DNA from: Catenovulum maritimum
GTDB taxonomy: Bacteria > Pseudomonadota > Gammaproteobacteria > Enterobacterales > Alteromonadaceae
Assembly (NCBI RefSeq): GCF_001050375.1
Contig: NZ_KQ130488.1
Span: forward strand, 124,001-188,000
Direction: 5' to 3'
DNA length: 64,000 nucleotides
The notes below the pieces were generated by a model. That model did not search any database. It worked only from the letters and a program-made list of their open reading frames with translations, and was not told the origin of the DNA. This document shows positions 20,522-29,765 of this stretch, in pieces (the first letter of the stretch is position 1; each line of letters starts with the position of its first letter). The position numbers were made by a program, and so were the translations under genes.

Positions 20522-20806
20522 TCTGAACTCCTGAAAATTAACGAGCGCGGATTCTACCATAAATTGATCTCAGCCGCATTTTTGATAATAAAAATTTCAT
20601 CGAAATTTGTTACTGATGAAACCGCTAGCCTGTTGCTATCGTTTAGGTATAATATCTGGCTTATACCAGAGGGCTAAATGCGCGACATGGTCATATTGTT
20701 CACCAAATATACCCTGATGTCGTAGTAAATGCTTGCTCAAAAGCAAATACCAAGATTAGACTCGCCCTATAGATAATCGCTTGTTTCATCGAGAAAATAA
20801 ACATTT

Positions 20807-21292
20807 ATGGCAAATGCAAAAAAGAAAAAAACCAATACTAGCAACACTATTGCTTTAAATAAAAAAGCAAGGCACGAATATGCCTTGGAAGACAAATATG
20901 AAGCAGGTTTAGAGTTACAGGGCTGGGAAGTTAAAAGTATCCGCGCAGGTAAAGTTAATATTTCTGATACCTACGTTTTTATTAAAGATGGCGAAGCATT
21001 CTTATTAGGCTGTCAAATTCAACCTTTGCATACTGCGTCAACTCACGTAGTTGCTGACCCTAAACGTTATCGCAAACTACTCATGAAACGTAGAGAAATT
21101 GACGCACTTATCGGTGCGCAAGAAAGAAATGGCTACACTATTGTTGCTACCGCCATGTATTGGAAACGCTGCTGGGTTAAGCTAGAAATCAAACTAGGTC
21201 GTGGTAAGAAAAGCCATGACAAGCGTGAAGATATTAAAGATAAAGATTGGGCTCGTCAGAAAGAGCGCATGATGAAGCACAACGCCCGCTAA
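20807..21292 (+). CDS. smpB: SsrA-binding protein SmpB
   Basis: Product of 161 residues, the usual size. It binds tmRNA and delivers it to stalled ribosomes. Seen: [39 protein letters not shown], the LLMKRREID motif, and a basic tail ending in [15 protein letters not shown] that enters the mRNA channel. The region from ratA to smpB is 285 bp. It has a TATAAT box (20648-20653) without a good -35, then a leader of about 150 bases. The Shine-Dalgarno is weak (GAGA, 13 bases upstream). The ssrA gene, often next to smpB in enterics, was not recognised here. Confidence 0.97.
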   Translation: MANAKKKKTNTSNTIALNKKARHEYALEDKYEAGLELQGWEVKSIRAGKVNISDTYVFIKDGEAFLLGCQIQPLHTASTHVVADPKRYRKLLMKRREIDALIGAQERNGYTIVATAMYWKRCWVKLEIKLGRGKKSHDKREDIKDKDWARQKERMMKHNAR

Positions 21293-21335
21293 TTATTTTG
21301 TCAGTGTAGATATCTTGTCTCTCCAAGATAAAATC

Positions 21336-21361
21336 AAAAAAGAGGCCTAGGCCTCTTTTTT
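21336..21361. terminator. Bidirectional intrinsic terminator between smpB and clpA
   Basis: A palindrome centred on AGAGGCCTAGGCCTCT has six As before and six Ts after it (21336-21361). It can act as a U-tailed terminator on both strands and lies between the convergent stops of smpB and clpA. Confidence 0.92.
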
Positions 21362-21389
21362 CAATTCAAACATTCAGTGCCAGTTGAAA

Positions 21390-23657
21390 CTAACTTTCAG
21401 CAGCTTCCACATGGCAATCTTCGTACTCAAAATCAAGTGCATCGCCATTAACCGTTATCGTAACAGAACCACCTTTAGCCAAAACACCAAATAATAGTTC
21501 GTTCGCTAATGGCTTTTTCAAATGTTCTTGTATCACTCTGGCCATAGGTCTTGCGCCCATCGCTTTGTCGTAGCCTTTTTCAGCCAACCACTCTCGAGCA
21601 TCACTTTGTAAGTTAAGTACCACTCCTTTTTTGTCCAGTTGAGATTCAAGCTCTGCAATAAACTTATCAACGACTTGAACAATAATTTCAGGTGATAAAT
21701 GATTGAACCAAATTGTACTATCCAGTCTATTTCTAAACTCTGGCGTAAACGTGCGATTAATTTCAACCATAGCATCTGAATCATGATCTTGTTGTTGAAA
21801 ACCAATTGATTTACGAGTTGTTTCTTGCACACCCGCATTGGTTGTCATCACAAGCACAACATTTCTAAAATCAGCTTTTCGACCGTTATTATCTGTTAAA
21901 GTACCGTGATCCATAACTTGCAACAAGACATTAAATACATCTGGATGTGCTTTTTCAATCTCATCCAGTAAAACAACTGAATGCGGATGTTTAATTACTT
22001 GATCGGTTAACAAACCACCTTGGTCATAACCAACATATCCAGGTGGTGCGCCAATTAATCGAGATACAGTATGTCGTTCCATATATTCTGACATATCAAT
22101 TCGGATCAACTCTACACCTAGTGCTTTAGCCAGCTGTTGAGTAATTTCTGTTTTACCAACCCCTGTCGGGCCAGCAAATAAGAAGCTACCTATTGGTTTG
22201 GATTCATCACCTAAACCAGAACGGGATAGCCTAATCGCCGATGATAATGTCTCAATCGCTGGATTTTGACCAAACACAACCATTTTTAAATTACGTTCTA
22301 AATTCTTCAATACATCTTTGTCTGAAGAAGAGACCGACTTTTCTGGGATACGCGCAATTTTAGAAATAATTTGCTCTATATCCGACACCCCAATCGTTTT
22401 TTTGCGCTTACTTGCTGCTAGTAACCTTTGGCTTGCCCCTGCTTCATCGATAATATCTATGGCTTTATCTGGTAACTGCCTTTCATTAATGTATTTTTTC
22501 GATAACTCAGCTGCCGCTCTAATAGCTTTATTTGTGTATCGAATGCCATGGTGCTCTTCATATCTAGACTTTAAGCCCATTAATATTTTTGTTGTGTCAT
22601 CAACTGACGGTTCGACCACATCAATTTTTTGAAAACGTCTAACGAGCGCTCTATCTTTTTCAAAAATTCCTTGGAATTCTTGATAGGTTGTCGAGCCCAT
22701 ACATTTAACTTTACCACCAGACAACAATGGCTTAAGTAAGTTAGACGCATCCATAACACCACCGGATGCAGCACCCGCTCCAATTATGGTATGAATTTCA
22801 TCAATAAATAAAATGGCGGCTTCATCTTTTTCCAGTTCTTTTAAAAGACCTTTAAAACGCTTTTCAAAATCGCCTCGGTATTTAGTACCTGCAAGTAATG
22901 ACCCCATATCCAGTGAATAAATAGTTGCATTTTCAATCACTTCTGGGACTTCTTTATTGACGATACGATATGCTAAGCCTTCCGCAATCGCGGTTTTACC
23001 GACTCCAGCTTCACCGACTAATAAAGGATTATTTTTACGACGGCGACAAAGCACTTGCACGGTTCGTTCTAATTCAGAGTCTCTGCCGATCAAAGGGTCA
23101 ATTTTACCTAGCTCTGCTTCTTTGTTTAAGTCGGTACAAAATGACTGTAAAACACTAGTAGATTCACCTTGCGCTTCAGACACTTCTTCAGTATCGACTT
23201 GACTGTTTATGTCCTCGCTTTCAATTTTTTTAATTCCATGCGAAATAAAATTAACCACATCTAAGCGAGTAATATCTGACTTTTTCAAAAGGTAAACAGC
23301 TTGGGATTCTTGCTCACTAAATATAGCAACCAAAACATTTGCACCCGTTACTTCTGTTTTACCTGAAGATTGAACATGAAAAACCGCTCTTTGTAATACG
23401 CGCTGAAAGCCTAATGTAGGCTGAGTTTCTCGCTCGTTGTCACTTTCAGGAATCACAGGTGTTGTTTCGTCTATAAAATTAACTAGCTCTAACTTTAGTT
23501 TATCAACGGGCGCACTGCAGGCTTGTAACGCGTCTAATGCAGCGGGGTTATTGAGTAATGCAAGGAGTAAATGTTCAACTGTCATAAATTCATGACGGTG
23601 CTCTCTAGCATCGCGAAAAGCATCATTTAGAGTAATTTCTAGATCTTTATTTAACAT
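21390..23657 (-). CDS. clpA: ClpA, ATPase subunit of the ClpAP protease
   Basis: Product of 755 residues. The chosen start is ATG 23657 with GGAG six bases upstream; a GTG 12 bases earlier overlaps that site. Order: Clp N domain repeats (about 1-145), AAA D1 with Walker [10 protein letters not shown] and GSTTYQEF, then AAA D2 with Walker [10 protein letters not shown], the [19 protein letters not shown] pore region, and a C-terminal D2-small domain. No ClpB-type middle coiled coil is present, which separates it from ClpB. It unfolds substrates, including N-degron proteins brought by ClpS, for ClpP. clpS lies 39 bp upstream in the same direction, the standard clpS-clpA pair. Confidence 0.97.
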   Translation of the reverse strand: MLNKDLEITLNDAFRDAREHRHEFMTVEHLLLALLNNPAALDALQACSAPVDKLKLELVNFIDETTPVIPESDNERETQPTLGFQRVLQRAVFHVQSSGKTEVTGANVLVAIFSEQESQAVYLLKKSDITRLDVVNFISHGIKKIESEDINSQVDTEEVSEAQGESTSVLQSFCTDLNKEAELGKIDPLIGRDSELERTVQVLCRRRKNNPLLVGEAGVGKTAIAEGLAYRIVNKEVPEVIENATIYSLDMGSLLAGTKYRGDFEKRFKGLLKELEKDEAAILFIDEIHTIIGAGAASGGVMDASNLLKPLLSGGKVKCMGSTTYQEFQGIFEKDRALVRRFQKIDVVEPSVDDTTKILMGLKSRYEEHHGIRYTNKAIRAAAELSKKYINERQLPDKAIDIIDEAGASQRLLAASKRKKTIGVSDIEQIISKIARIPEKSVSSSDKDVLKNLERNLKMVVFGQNPAIETLSSAIRLSRSGLGDESKPIGSFLFAGPTGVGKTEITQQLAKALGVELIRIDMSEYMERHTVSRLIGAPPGYVGYDQGGLLTDQVIKHPHSVVLLDEIEKAHPDVFNVLLQVMDHGTLTDNNGRKADFRNVVLVMTTNAGVQETTRKSIGFQQQDHDSDAMVEINRTFTPEFRNRLDSTIWFNHLSPEIIVQVVDKFIAELESQLDKKGVVLNLQSDAREWLAEKGYDKAMGARPMARVIQEHLKKPLANELLFGVLAKGGSVTITVNGDALDFEYEDCHVEAAES

Positions 23658-23696
23658 ATGGTACTCCACTAACTGACAAAATAAGTATCCATTTGA

Positions 23697-24014
23697 TTAC
23701 GCTTGTTCCATAGTGCACTTCAAAGGGTGTTGATTATCTTTCGCATATTTATTTACTTGGGAGACTTTAGTTTCTGCTATCTCACTCGTATAGGTTCCAC
23801 AAGTTCCCTTTCCATCATAGTGAATTGTTAGCATCACTTGAGTGGCTTTTTCTTCGTCCATATTAAAAAACTTTAACAACACATCCACCACAAAATCCAT
23901 AGGGGTATAATCGTCATTGTTAAGTATTACTTTGTACATCGGTGGTGGCTTAATCGCCTGACGAACCGGATTTAGTAGTTCGTCATGATCTTCATTAAAT
24001 TGTTTGTTACTCAT
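23697..24014 (-). CDS. clpS: ClpS adaptor, N-degron recognition
   Basis: Product of 105 residues from ATG 24014. A longer TTG start at 24050 is open but adds residues the family lacks. Conserved features are [24 protein letters not shown], which forms the N-degron pocket, then [20 protein letters not shown] and the C-terminal [10 protein letters not shown]. ClpS delivers proteins with destabilising N-terminal residues to ClpA. Only a poor Shine-Dalgarno (GAG, 14 bases away) is visible. It is divergent from the cspD-like gene, the arrangement found in E. coli and relatives. Confidence 0.95.
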   Translation of the reverse strand: MSNKQFNEDHDELLNPVRQAIKPPPMYKVILNNDDYTPMDFVVDVLLKFFNMDEEKATQVMLTIHYDGKGTCGTYTSEIAETKVSQVNKYAKDNQHPLKCTMEQA

Positions 24015-24107
24015 AATTAAAATATAGCTCGCTAATGCCTGATTGCCCAACCAATTTATTATATAAAAAAAATTTGGTTAATTTTTCATTAATTGGGCTA
24101 ATTTAAC

Positions 24108-24135
24108 TTGACTGGTCGGATAATTTATCTACATT
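24108..24135 (+). promoter_or_regulatory. Candidate sigma-70 promoter of the cspD-like gene
   Basis: TTGACT (24108-24113), a 16-base spacer and TACATT (24130-24135) form a moderate promoter. It would give a leader of about 100 bases before the cold-shock ATG, and long leaders are common in csp genes. The -10 match is only four of six. Confidence 0.4.
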
Positions 24136-24239
24136 TAAATATGTAGTCTGTATTAGAGGTTTTCAATAGCGGTACTCAAATACAGCTTCACGTAATCGAT
24201 TAAATCGACCCTGTTCAGGATTCAGAAGGAATTAGTAGT

Positions 24240-24455
24240 ATGGCTATCGGTAAAGTGAAATGGTTCAATAACGCTAAAGGTTTTGGTTTTATTGTGCCAG
24301 ATGGTGAAGATGATGATGTTTTCGCACATTATTCAACTATCAGTATGGACGGTTATCGCACACTAAAAGCGGGCCAAGAAGTTGAGTTTGAACTTGAAGA
24401 AGGTCCTAAAGGGCTGCATGCAACAAACATTAAATTACCAGAGATGGTAAAATAA
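24240..24455 (+). CDS. cspD: Cold-shock domain protein, CspD-like
   Basis: Product of 71 residues, a single cold-shock domain. RNP1-type GKVKWFNNAKGFGFI and RNP2-type DVFAHYSTI are intact. The acidic loop DGEDDDVFAHY, the segment GPKGLHATNIK and the location next to clpS match CspD rather than CspA. CspD in E. coli is a stationary-phase single-stranded DNA binder that inhibits replication; that role is only inferred here. AAGGAA is the Shine-Dalgarno. A strong terminator follows the stop, so the gene is monocistronic. Confidence 0.88.
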   Translation: MAIGKVKWFNNAKGFGFIVPDGEDDDVFAHYSTISMDGYRTLKAGQEVEFELEEGPKGLHATNIKLPEMVK

Positions 24456-24483
24456 CTTCTTATATAAACTTTTATGTTTATTT

Positions 24484-24512
24484 AAAAAAACCGATTTTAC
24501 ATCGGTTTTTTT
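24484..24512 (+). terminator. Intrinsic terminator of the cspD-like gene
   Basis: ACCGAT pairs with ATCGGT around a TTTAC loop, extended by seven As before and seven Ts after. It ends the rightward transcript 29 bp past the stop. Confidence 0.92.
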
Positions 24513-24579
24513 GTGTCTGAAATTCGCGGTTATGCTGATTTAAAGCACTTGCATTCCAATTTGAATATCAAGCTGAGTT

Positions 24580-24608
24580 AAAAAATGGCTGCATACTTTA
24601 TGCAGCCA
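24580..24608 (-). terminator. Intrinsic terminator ending the flgBCDE operon
   Basis: Read leftward, TGGCTGCATA pairs with TATGCAGCCA across a 3-base loop and is followed by TTTTTT. It lies just past the flgE stop, so the rod and hook operon stops here and does not continue into flgF. Confidence 0.92.
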
Positions 24609-24625
24609 AATTATTAAATCTAAAA

Positions 24626-26047
24626 TTATCTAATTTGTAAGATATTTTGTTGTAACTGTGAGTTTATATCTAACGCTCTTGAGTTAGCTTGGAAAGATTT
24701 TTGCGCTGTAATCAAATCCACCAGCTCTTGAGTAATATCAACATTAGATTGTTCTAGTGCATTCGACACTATAGTACCAAAAGTACCTGTATTCGCTTCA
24801 CCCGCTAGTGGTTGACCAGATGAAATCGTTTCTTTCCAGCTCGCATTACCCACTTGTTGCAGACCTTGGTCATTAGCAAATCGAACTAATGCGACTCGTC
24901 CTAAATAATCAACTGTACCGTTTGAATAGTTAGCAGACACTAAACCATCATCCGCAATGGTAACACCCGTTAACCGACCCACTGTTGCTCCATCTTGCTC
25001 TAACGCGGTTACTTCAAACGACGAAGCAAATTGAGTTGGTGAATCAAAATCAATAATAATACTTTGGCTTCCATCCGCACCATTAGTTAAAACACCCGCT
25101 TCGCCAGCGCCATTACCTAATCCCTGACTTTGGATGAAAGGTTGTGGGTCTGTTCCTGGTTCATTACCATTGATAGAAGCTATTTCACCTTGTGCATTAA
25201 ATCGAATCGCAACGCCTACAAAGTCACCATCACCAGCTGGATAGCCAGTCGGAGCAGCTGTAACCGGAGTTGCAGTTGTGGCATCAGTACCAGCTGAAGT
25301 TGAACCATTCAAATCAACCGGAATAGGATTACCATTTGCATCTGCATCAATCGACGAAAAAACATACCAGCGATTATCAACCGGAGGGGTTAAAGTTGGA
25401 CCAACACCATCTTTCACATAGTAAGTTGTTTGTATATGGCTTTCACCTAAAGAATCAAACACTGTTATTGAAGAAGAAGCATGGTATGTAGAATTATCAT
25501 TAGGATCAAACAAAGTTGGATCAAGGCCTGTTGAGGTTGAATCAACATTCATTGTCATTTCAACTTCTGTGGTTGCAACTGGCACACCCGCTGAATCAGG
25601 GATTCTTAATGCCTCTGTTGTACTTAAAGAGACCCCCTGAGAGGTACCATCCGAGTTCACAGGATAAACCTGTAAAAAACTACCTTGGTTTGTCACAACA
25701 AAGTTATCGTCGTCTAGTTTAAAGTTACCTGCTCGAGTAAAAGTCATATCTCTTGCTTCTAAATCAGGTGTTGTTGCATAAAAACCATTACCAGTAACTG
25801 CTAAATCAAGCGAGTTATTAGTAAATTTTAAGCTACCTTGTGAAAATTGTTGAGCAACAACAGCGGTTGAACCACCATCACCAACTTTCGTTTTACCACC
25901 ACCAAACACAGATTGAGCATAAACATCAGAAAACTCTGCTCTGGAACCTTTAAAACCTGTGGTATTGGTATTAGCAATGTTATTTGCCGTCGTATTTAAA
26001 TCTTTTTGTGCTACCGAAATACCACTAAGCGCAATATTAAATGACAT
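24626..26047 (-). CDS. flgE: Flagellar hook protein FlgE
   Basis: Product of 473 residues. The N-terminal rod/hook signature SGISVAQKDLNTTANNIANTNTTGFKGSR and the C-terminal helix (LVDLITAQKSFQANSRALDINSQLQQNILQ, shown in parts) are the axial-protein coiled-coil ends. The middle (about 80-420) is the exposed hook domain, rich in Thr, Gly and Asp. It polymerises into the universal joint outside the cell. FlgD, encoded just upstream, caps its growth. GAGG lies nine bases before the ATG. It is the last gene of the operon, directly followed by a terminator. Confidence 0.96.
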   Translation of the reverse strand: MSFNIALSGISVAQKDLNTTANNIANTNTTGFKGSRAEFSDVYAQSVFGGGKTKVGDGGSTAVVAQQFSQGSLKFTNNSLDLAVTGNGFYATTPDLEARDMTFTRAGNFKLDDDNFVVTNQGSFLQVYPVNSDGTSQGVSLSTTEALRIPDSAGVPVATTEVEMTMNVDSTSTGLDPTLFDPNDNSTYHASSSITVFDSLGESHIQTTYYVKDGVGPTLTPPVDNRWYVFSSIDADANGNPIPVDLNGSTSAGTDATTATPVTAAPTGYPAGDGDFVGVAIRFNAQGEIASINGNEPGTDPQPFIQSQGLGNGAGEAGVLTNGADGSQSIIIDFDSPTQFASSFEVTALEQDGATVGRLTGVTIADDGLVSANYSNGTVDYLGRVALVRFANDQGLQQVGNASWKETISSGQPLAGEANTGTFGTIVSNALEQSNVDITQELVDLITAQKSFQANSRALDINSQLQQNILQIR

Positions 26048-26077
26048 AGCGTTTCACCTCTTTTAATTAATTGCCGC

Positions 26078-26812
26078 TTAAGGTGCGACTTCAATAATAT
26101 CATCCATTGAATAGCTGCCTAGGCCAGCTAAATTCATAGACAATTCACTTCCACTTCCAAATCGAACACTATTAACCGTTGAATAAGCTCCCACAGCTAA
26201 ATCAGTTCGCATACCTGTATTTGCATCTATAGCGCTGGCTGAAATTTGGTACATGTTCGGACCCATCAACTCGCCATCACTATTGCGACCATCCCAGTTA
26301 AACCCTGCAGTTCCCGTTTCCGAGGCACCTAAATCTAAAGTTTGGATTAACTTTCCGGATTGATCTTTAATTTGAAGTTTGATGTCGTTCATACTGCCAT
26401 CAAACATAACTTGGCCTGCCATTGCTCTATTTTCTTCATCAAGTGAAAATAATGGCGCTTCTTCCGCTGAAACAAGCACTGTCCGACCGACCATAGACGA
26501 GGCCTGTAAGGCTTTATTAGAGGTTTGACCTGACTCAATACTACCTAAAATAGAACCAAACTGAGAAGATAGTTCAGTAAACTTCTCATTAAGATCACTA
26601 ATCCCTTCGGCCATGGTAAAATTCGTCATTTGCGAGATCATTTGATCATTATCTGTTGGGTTAGTCGGATCTTGCGCTGCCATCTGTGTTGTAAGCAAAG
26701 AGAAAAAATCATCTTGAGTTAACGCCCCCTTTTCTTCAGGTGCTGAGTTAACCTCTTCTTTTTTCCAGTACAAATCACTTAACGAATTTGAATTACTAAC
26801 TGAATCAACCAT
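26078..26812 (-). CDS. flgD: Hook-capping protein FlgD
   Basis: Product of 244 residues. The N-terminal region has the family motif LTQDDFFSLLTTQMAAQDPTNP and then DNDQMISQMTNFTMAEGI. The C-terminal half carries the FlgD Ig-like and tudor-like part (FNWDGRNSDGELMGPNMYQI). FlgD sits at the tip of the growing hook and directs FlgE assembly, then is discarded. It lies 12 bp after flgC and 30 bp before flgE. Confidence 0.96.
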   Translation of the reverse strand: MVDSVSNSNSLSDLYWKKEEVNSAPEEKGALTQDDFFSLLTTQMAAQDPTNPTDNDQMISQMTNFTMAEGISDLNEKFTELSSQFGSILGSIESGQTSNKALQASSMVGRTVLVSAEEAPLFSLDEENRAMAGQVMFDGSMNDIKLQIKDQSGKLIQTLDLGASETGTAGFNWDGRNSDGELMGPNMYQISASAIDANTGMRTDLAVGAYSTVNSVRFGSGSELSMNLAGLGSYSMDDIIEVAP

Positions 26813-26824
26813 ATCTTCTACCTA

Positions 26825-27250
26825 CTAACCTTGACCTAAGCGCAATGTTCTAGACAACATCTTTTTTGCTGAATCAGCAATTTGAATATTCGTTTCGTAT
26901 GCTCTAGAAGCTGAAATCATATTCGCCATTTCTTCCATCACATTAACATTCGGTTTATAGATATAACCGTTTTTATCCGCCATTGGATGATTAGGGCTGT
27001 ATTCAATCTGCAAAGGTTTGTCACTTTCAACTATCCCTTTAACTTGTACACCAACATTTTCAGTATTGTTCATATTGGCTTGTGCACGCGTCATCTCAGC
27101 AGCAAAAACAGGATGTCGAGCACGATACGTTTCATCAACTGACGAGCTCACACTATTGGCGTTGGATAAATTACTCGCAGTTGTATTTAACCGCACCGAT
27201 TGGGCAGACATAGCTGAGCCCGAAATATCAAATACATTAAATAAACTCAT
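26825..27250 (-). CDS. flgC: Flagellar proximal rod protein FlgC
   Basis: Product of 141 residues, normal for FlgC. The rod N-terminal motif is MSAQSVRLNTTASNLSNANS. PNVNVMEEMANMISASRAYETN is the usual C-terminal FlgC signature (quoted here in overlapping parts: NVMEEMANMISASRAYE). It overlaps flgB by 4 bp (ATGA), so translation is coupled. Confidence 0.96.
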   Translation of the reverse strand: MSLFNVFDISGSAMSAQSVRLNTTASNLSNANSVSSSVDETYRARHPVFAAEMTRAQANMNNTENVGVQVKGIVESDKPLQIEYSPNHPMADKNGYIYKPNVNVMEEMANMISASRAYETNIQIADSAKKMLSRTLRLGQG

Positions 27251-27648
27251 TGACCTTGTCCTGTTATCGCTTTTTTCAGCCCTTTAATGCGGCCGGTTAA
27301 AAATTGTAGAGAAGAGTTATATCTCAGCTGGTTTTGCAAAAACTCGTTTCGTTCCGCCATTAACTCAACCGTATTTCCATCGCCTGTATCAGGCTGTAAT
27401 GGATTTCGGTACTGTAGTCCATCGTTCATACTTGAGCTAAAAGACATATGCTTATCACTCGTTCTAGTTAAAGACGTGGAATACTCCTTACGAGCACCGG
27501 ATAAAGCGGCTTGAAAATCAAAATCTTTGGCTTTATAGCCAGGCGTATCAGCATTTGCGATATTACTCGCTAAAACTTCAGAGCGTTTAAGCCTTAAGCT
27601 CAGTGCTTCGGGATGAATACCAAATGCTTTATCGAATGAGATCGCCAT
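27247..27648 (-). CDS. flgB: Flagellar proximal rod protein FlgB
   Basis: Product of 133 residues. The N-terminal motif RLKRSEVLASNIANADTPGY and the mid-protein GNTVELMAERNEFLQNQLRY are typical. It forms the base of the rod above the MS ring. It is first in flgBCDE. GGAG precedes the ATG, and both a sigma-54-like and a sigma-28-like promoter lie in the 187 bp between it and cheR. Confidence 0.96.
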   Translation of the reverse strand: MAISFDKAFGIHPEALSLRLKRSEVLASNIANADTPGYKAKDFDFQAALSGARKEYSTSLTRTSDKHMSFSSSMNDGLQYRNPLQPDTGDGNTVELMAERNEFLQNQLRYNSSLQFLTGRIKGLKKAITGQGQ

Positions 27649-27682
27649 TTTTTTGTCTCCGTTCTAACTTAGTTAAATCAGA

Positions 27683-27697
27683 GCAAATTAAGTGCCA
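27683..27697 (-). promoter_or_regulatory. Sigma-54 promoter of flgBCDE
   Basis: Read leftward: TGGCAC, five bases, TTGC (27697 down to 27683). The GG and GC doublets have exact -24/-12 spacing and the -24 element is consensus. It lies 35 bp upstream of the flgB ATG. Sigma-54 control of this operon is known in Vibrio and Pseudomonas. Confidence 0.8.
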
Positions 27698-27801
27698 AAA
27701 TATCAATCAGTTCTAAATTTAAATTAAACCTATATTTTTCATATAGTTAAGAACGAAAAACTTTAACGAATATTTTGTAGAAAATGAAATGTTGGTAGGT
27801 T

Positions 27802-27829
27802 TTGCCGATAGTTTTATAATTATCGGCAA
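27802..27829. repeat. 9-bp inverted repeat after cheR
   Basis: TTGCCGATA (27802-27810) pairs with TATCGGCAA (27821-27829) over a 10-base loop, just past the cheR stop. There is no T run on either strand. The right arm contains the -10 element of the sigma-28-like promoter described separately, so the hairpin could be a cheR 3' end, a by-product of that promoter, or both. Confidence 0.6.
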
Positions 27830-27846
27830 GTGTGATCAAGATTTTA
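27820..27846 (-). promoter_or_regulatory. Sigma-28 (FliA) promoter candidate overlapping the cheR 3' end
   Basis: Read leftward: TAAAATCT, 11 bases, GCCGATAA. The -10 is an exact match to the FliA consensus, and the -35 core TAAA is at exact spacing. The promoter overlaps the last codons of cheR and points at flgB about 170 bp on. Confidence 0.6.
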
Positions 27847-28666
27847 AGCGGTAAACGATACCTGGGTTACAACGCTGCATTGCAAAGTCGTCACTTAAAC
27901 CAGAAATAGATTCAGAAGCACCAAGAAACAAGTAGCCGTCAGGGTTTAAAGAACTAGCAAATTGTTTAAGAATTTTAGCTTTGTTCTCAGCAGAAAAATA
28001 AATCAAGACGTTGCGACAAAAAATAATGTCAAACTTACCTAAAAGTGAATAGCTATCAAGTAAGTTCATCTGCCTAAAGCTGACTAACTTTTTAACTTCA
28101 GGCTTTAATTGCATTGCCCCGGTATCGTTAGCTGGTTCAAAAAATTGTTGTTTTCTTTGCTGTGATAAGCCGCGCGCAAGCGCTAAAGAGTCATAAGTAG
28201 CAGCCTTACACATATCTAACATACTAGGCGAAATATCTGTCCCTGTAATTTGAACCTTACCACCTGAAATTTTTCTTTGTTGGTATTCTAAGGCGCTCAT
28301 AGCAATAGAATATGGCTCTTGCCCTGATGACGAGGCTGCAGACCAAATTTTAATTGGCGCAATACGTTTATCATATTGCGGAAAAATATCATTCTTTAAA
28401 ACATCAAACGGGTAGGTATCTCTAAACCATAAAGTTTCATTAGTTGTCATGGCATCAACCACAGCGGCACGTAATTGCCGCTCAGTCACACTCATGGCTC
28501 GAGTCACAATTTCACCTAGTGATTGTGCTTTATATTTAGCTAATAAAGGCGTCAAACGACTCTTTACTAGGTATTGCTTATTGTCGCCTAAAACGATTCC
28601 GCACTGGTGCTCAAGAAAAGTACAGAATTTCTTATAGTCATTTGCGTCAATAGATTTATCTATCAC
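27836..28666 (-). CDS. cheR: Chemotaxis protein methyltransferase CheR
   Basis: Product of 276 residues. It methylates glutamates of chemoreceptors with S-adenosylmethionine. Seen: the N-terminal helical domain, NETLWFRDTYPFDVL, the SAM site IWSAASSSGQEPYSIAM, FDIIFCRNVLIYFS, and C-terminal LFLGASESISGLS. The start is GTG 28666 with AAGG about eight bases upstream. It follows cheV by 10 bp. The pair cheV-cheR upstream of flgB is the Vibrio/Shewanella order. Confidence 0.96.
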   Translation of the reverse strand: MIDKSIDANDYKKFCTFLEHQCGIVLGDNKQYLVKSRLTPLLAKYKAQSLGEIVTRAMSVTERQLRAAVVDAMTTNETLWFRDTYPFDVLKNDIFPQYDKRIAPIKIWSAASSSGQEPYSIAMSALEYQQRKISGGKVQITGTDISPSMLDMCKAATYDSLALARGLSQQRKQQFFEPANDTGAMQLKPEVKKLVSFRQMNLLDSYSLLGKFDIIFCRNVLIYFSAENKAKILKQFASSLNPDGYLFLGASESISGLSDDFAMQRCNPGIVYRLKS

Positions 28667-28676
28667 AAATATAGCC

Positions 28677-29600
28677 TTATACGTTTAGCCATTTTTGAAC
28701 GGCACCGGCCAGTTCGTCTGGATTAAATTTAGCAATAAAACCGTCAGCACCTACTTTATCAACCATAGCATGGTTAAATACTCCACTTAACGAAGTATGT
28801 AAAATAACTTTAAGATCTTTGAGTTTGGGGTTATTTTTAATTTCAGCTGTTAGCGTGTATCCATCCATTTCTGGCATTTCAATATCGGAAATCAACAAAG
28901 CGACTTTATCCGTTACGTTGCCTGTTTCATTTGCAATTGCGGTTAACTTCTCTAGAGCGTCTCGACCATTGATAGCTAAAGCCATTTCGATGCCGAACCC
29001 CTGAAGTGCCCTTTTGACTTGATTTCGAGCAACAGAAGAGTCATCCGCAATAAAGATCAACTTGTCAGAGTAATCTTTCTCAATTGGAGCGGATTCCATT
29101 ACTTCTTTACTCACTTCGGCATCAATAGGTGTGATTTCGTGTAAGATTTTTTCAACATCTAAAATTTCGACAAGCTCTTTATCTACCTCTGTGACAGCAG
29201 TTAAGTAACTATATCGGCCTGCCCCTTTCGGCGGCGGCATAATAGATTCCCAATTAATATTAATAATACGCTCAACCGACATAACCAAAAAGCCTTGGAC
29301 TGTACGGTTGTACTCAGCAATAACAATAAAGCAATCTTTAGTATCTTCGATTGGACGACCGCCTGTCGCCATACTCAAATCAATAACAGAGATAGTTTGG
29401 CCGCGGATATGAGCAATCCCTCGAATAAATTTATTGCGCTTAGGCAATGAAGTTAAATTTGGGCACTGTAATACTTCCCTAACTTTGAACACATTTATCC
29501 CAAATCGTTGGCGCCCCTGCAATTTAAATAACAGTAGTTCGAGTCTATTTTGACCAACCAATTGTGTTCTTTGGTTAACGGAGTCAAGTAATCCTGCCAT
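28677..29600 (-). CDS. cheV: Chemotaxis coupling protein CheV (CheW plus receiver)
   Basis: Product of 307 residues from ATG 29600, preceded by GTGGAG; a GTG 12 bases earlier is part of that site. CheW-like domain about 15-160 (FGINVFKVREVL, GIAHIRGQTISVIDL), receiver about 180-305 with IADDSSVARNQV, phospho-site Asp in LLISDIEMPEMDG and HTSLSG. It links receptors to CheA, with an adaptation input through phosphorylation. It is first of a cheV-cheR pair, divergent from flgA. Confidence 0.95.
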   Translation of the reverse strand: MAGLLDSVNQRTQLVGQNRLELLLFKLQGRQRFGINVFKVREVLQCPNLTSLPKRNKFIRGIAHIRGQTISVIDLSMATGGRPIEDTKDCFIVIAEYNRTVQGFLVMSVERIININWESIMPPPKGAGRYSYLTAVTEVDKELVEILDVEKILHEITPIDAEVSKEVMESAPIEKDYSDKLIFIADDSSVARNQVKRALQGFGIEMALAINGRDALEKLTAIANETGNVTDKVALLISDIEMPEMDGYTLTAEIKNNPKLKDLKVILHTSLSGVFNHAMVDKVGADGFIAKFNPDELAGAVQKWLNV

Positions 29601-29673
29601 ATTTATCTCCACTCTTTTATTCTAGGCATGCTTATTGCGATAACTAAGTATCATTTCATAAAGTATCAATTTT

Positions 29674-29700
29674 TTGACGCTTATTAGATTCATTTATAAC
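29674..29700 (+). promoter_or_regulatory. Weak candidate promoter of flgA
   Basis: TTGACG (29674-29679) and TATAAC (29695-29700) each match sigma-70 hexamers in five of six positions, but the 15-base spacer is short. It would drive flgA. Confidence 0.3.
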
Positions 29701-29765
29701 GCTTTTTTCAAAATAAGCATAGTCCATATTCGAAAAAGTGAAATTTTATTTGATTAGGAGAGCCA

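Noticed and set aside
20661..20806. Small RNA or ssrA in the smpB leader
   Set aside because: No tmRNA-like tRNA half or tag ORF could be seen; only weak local hairpins.
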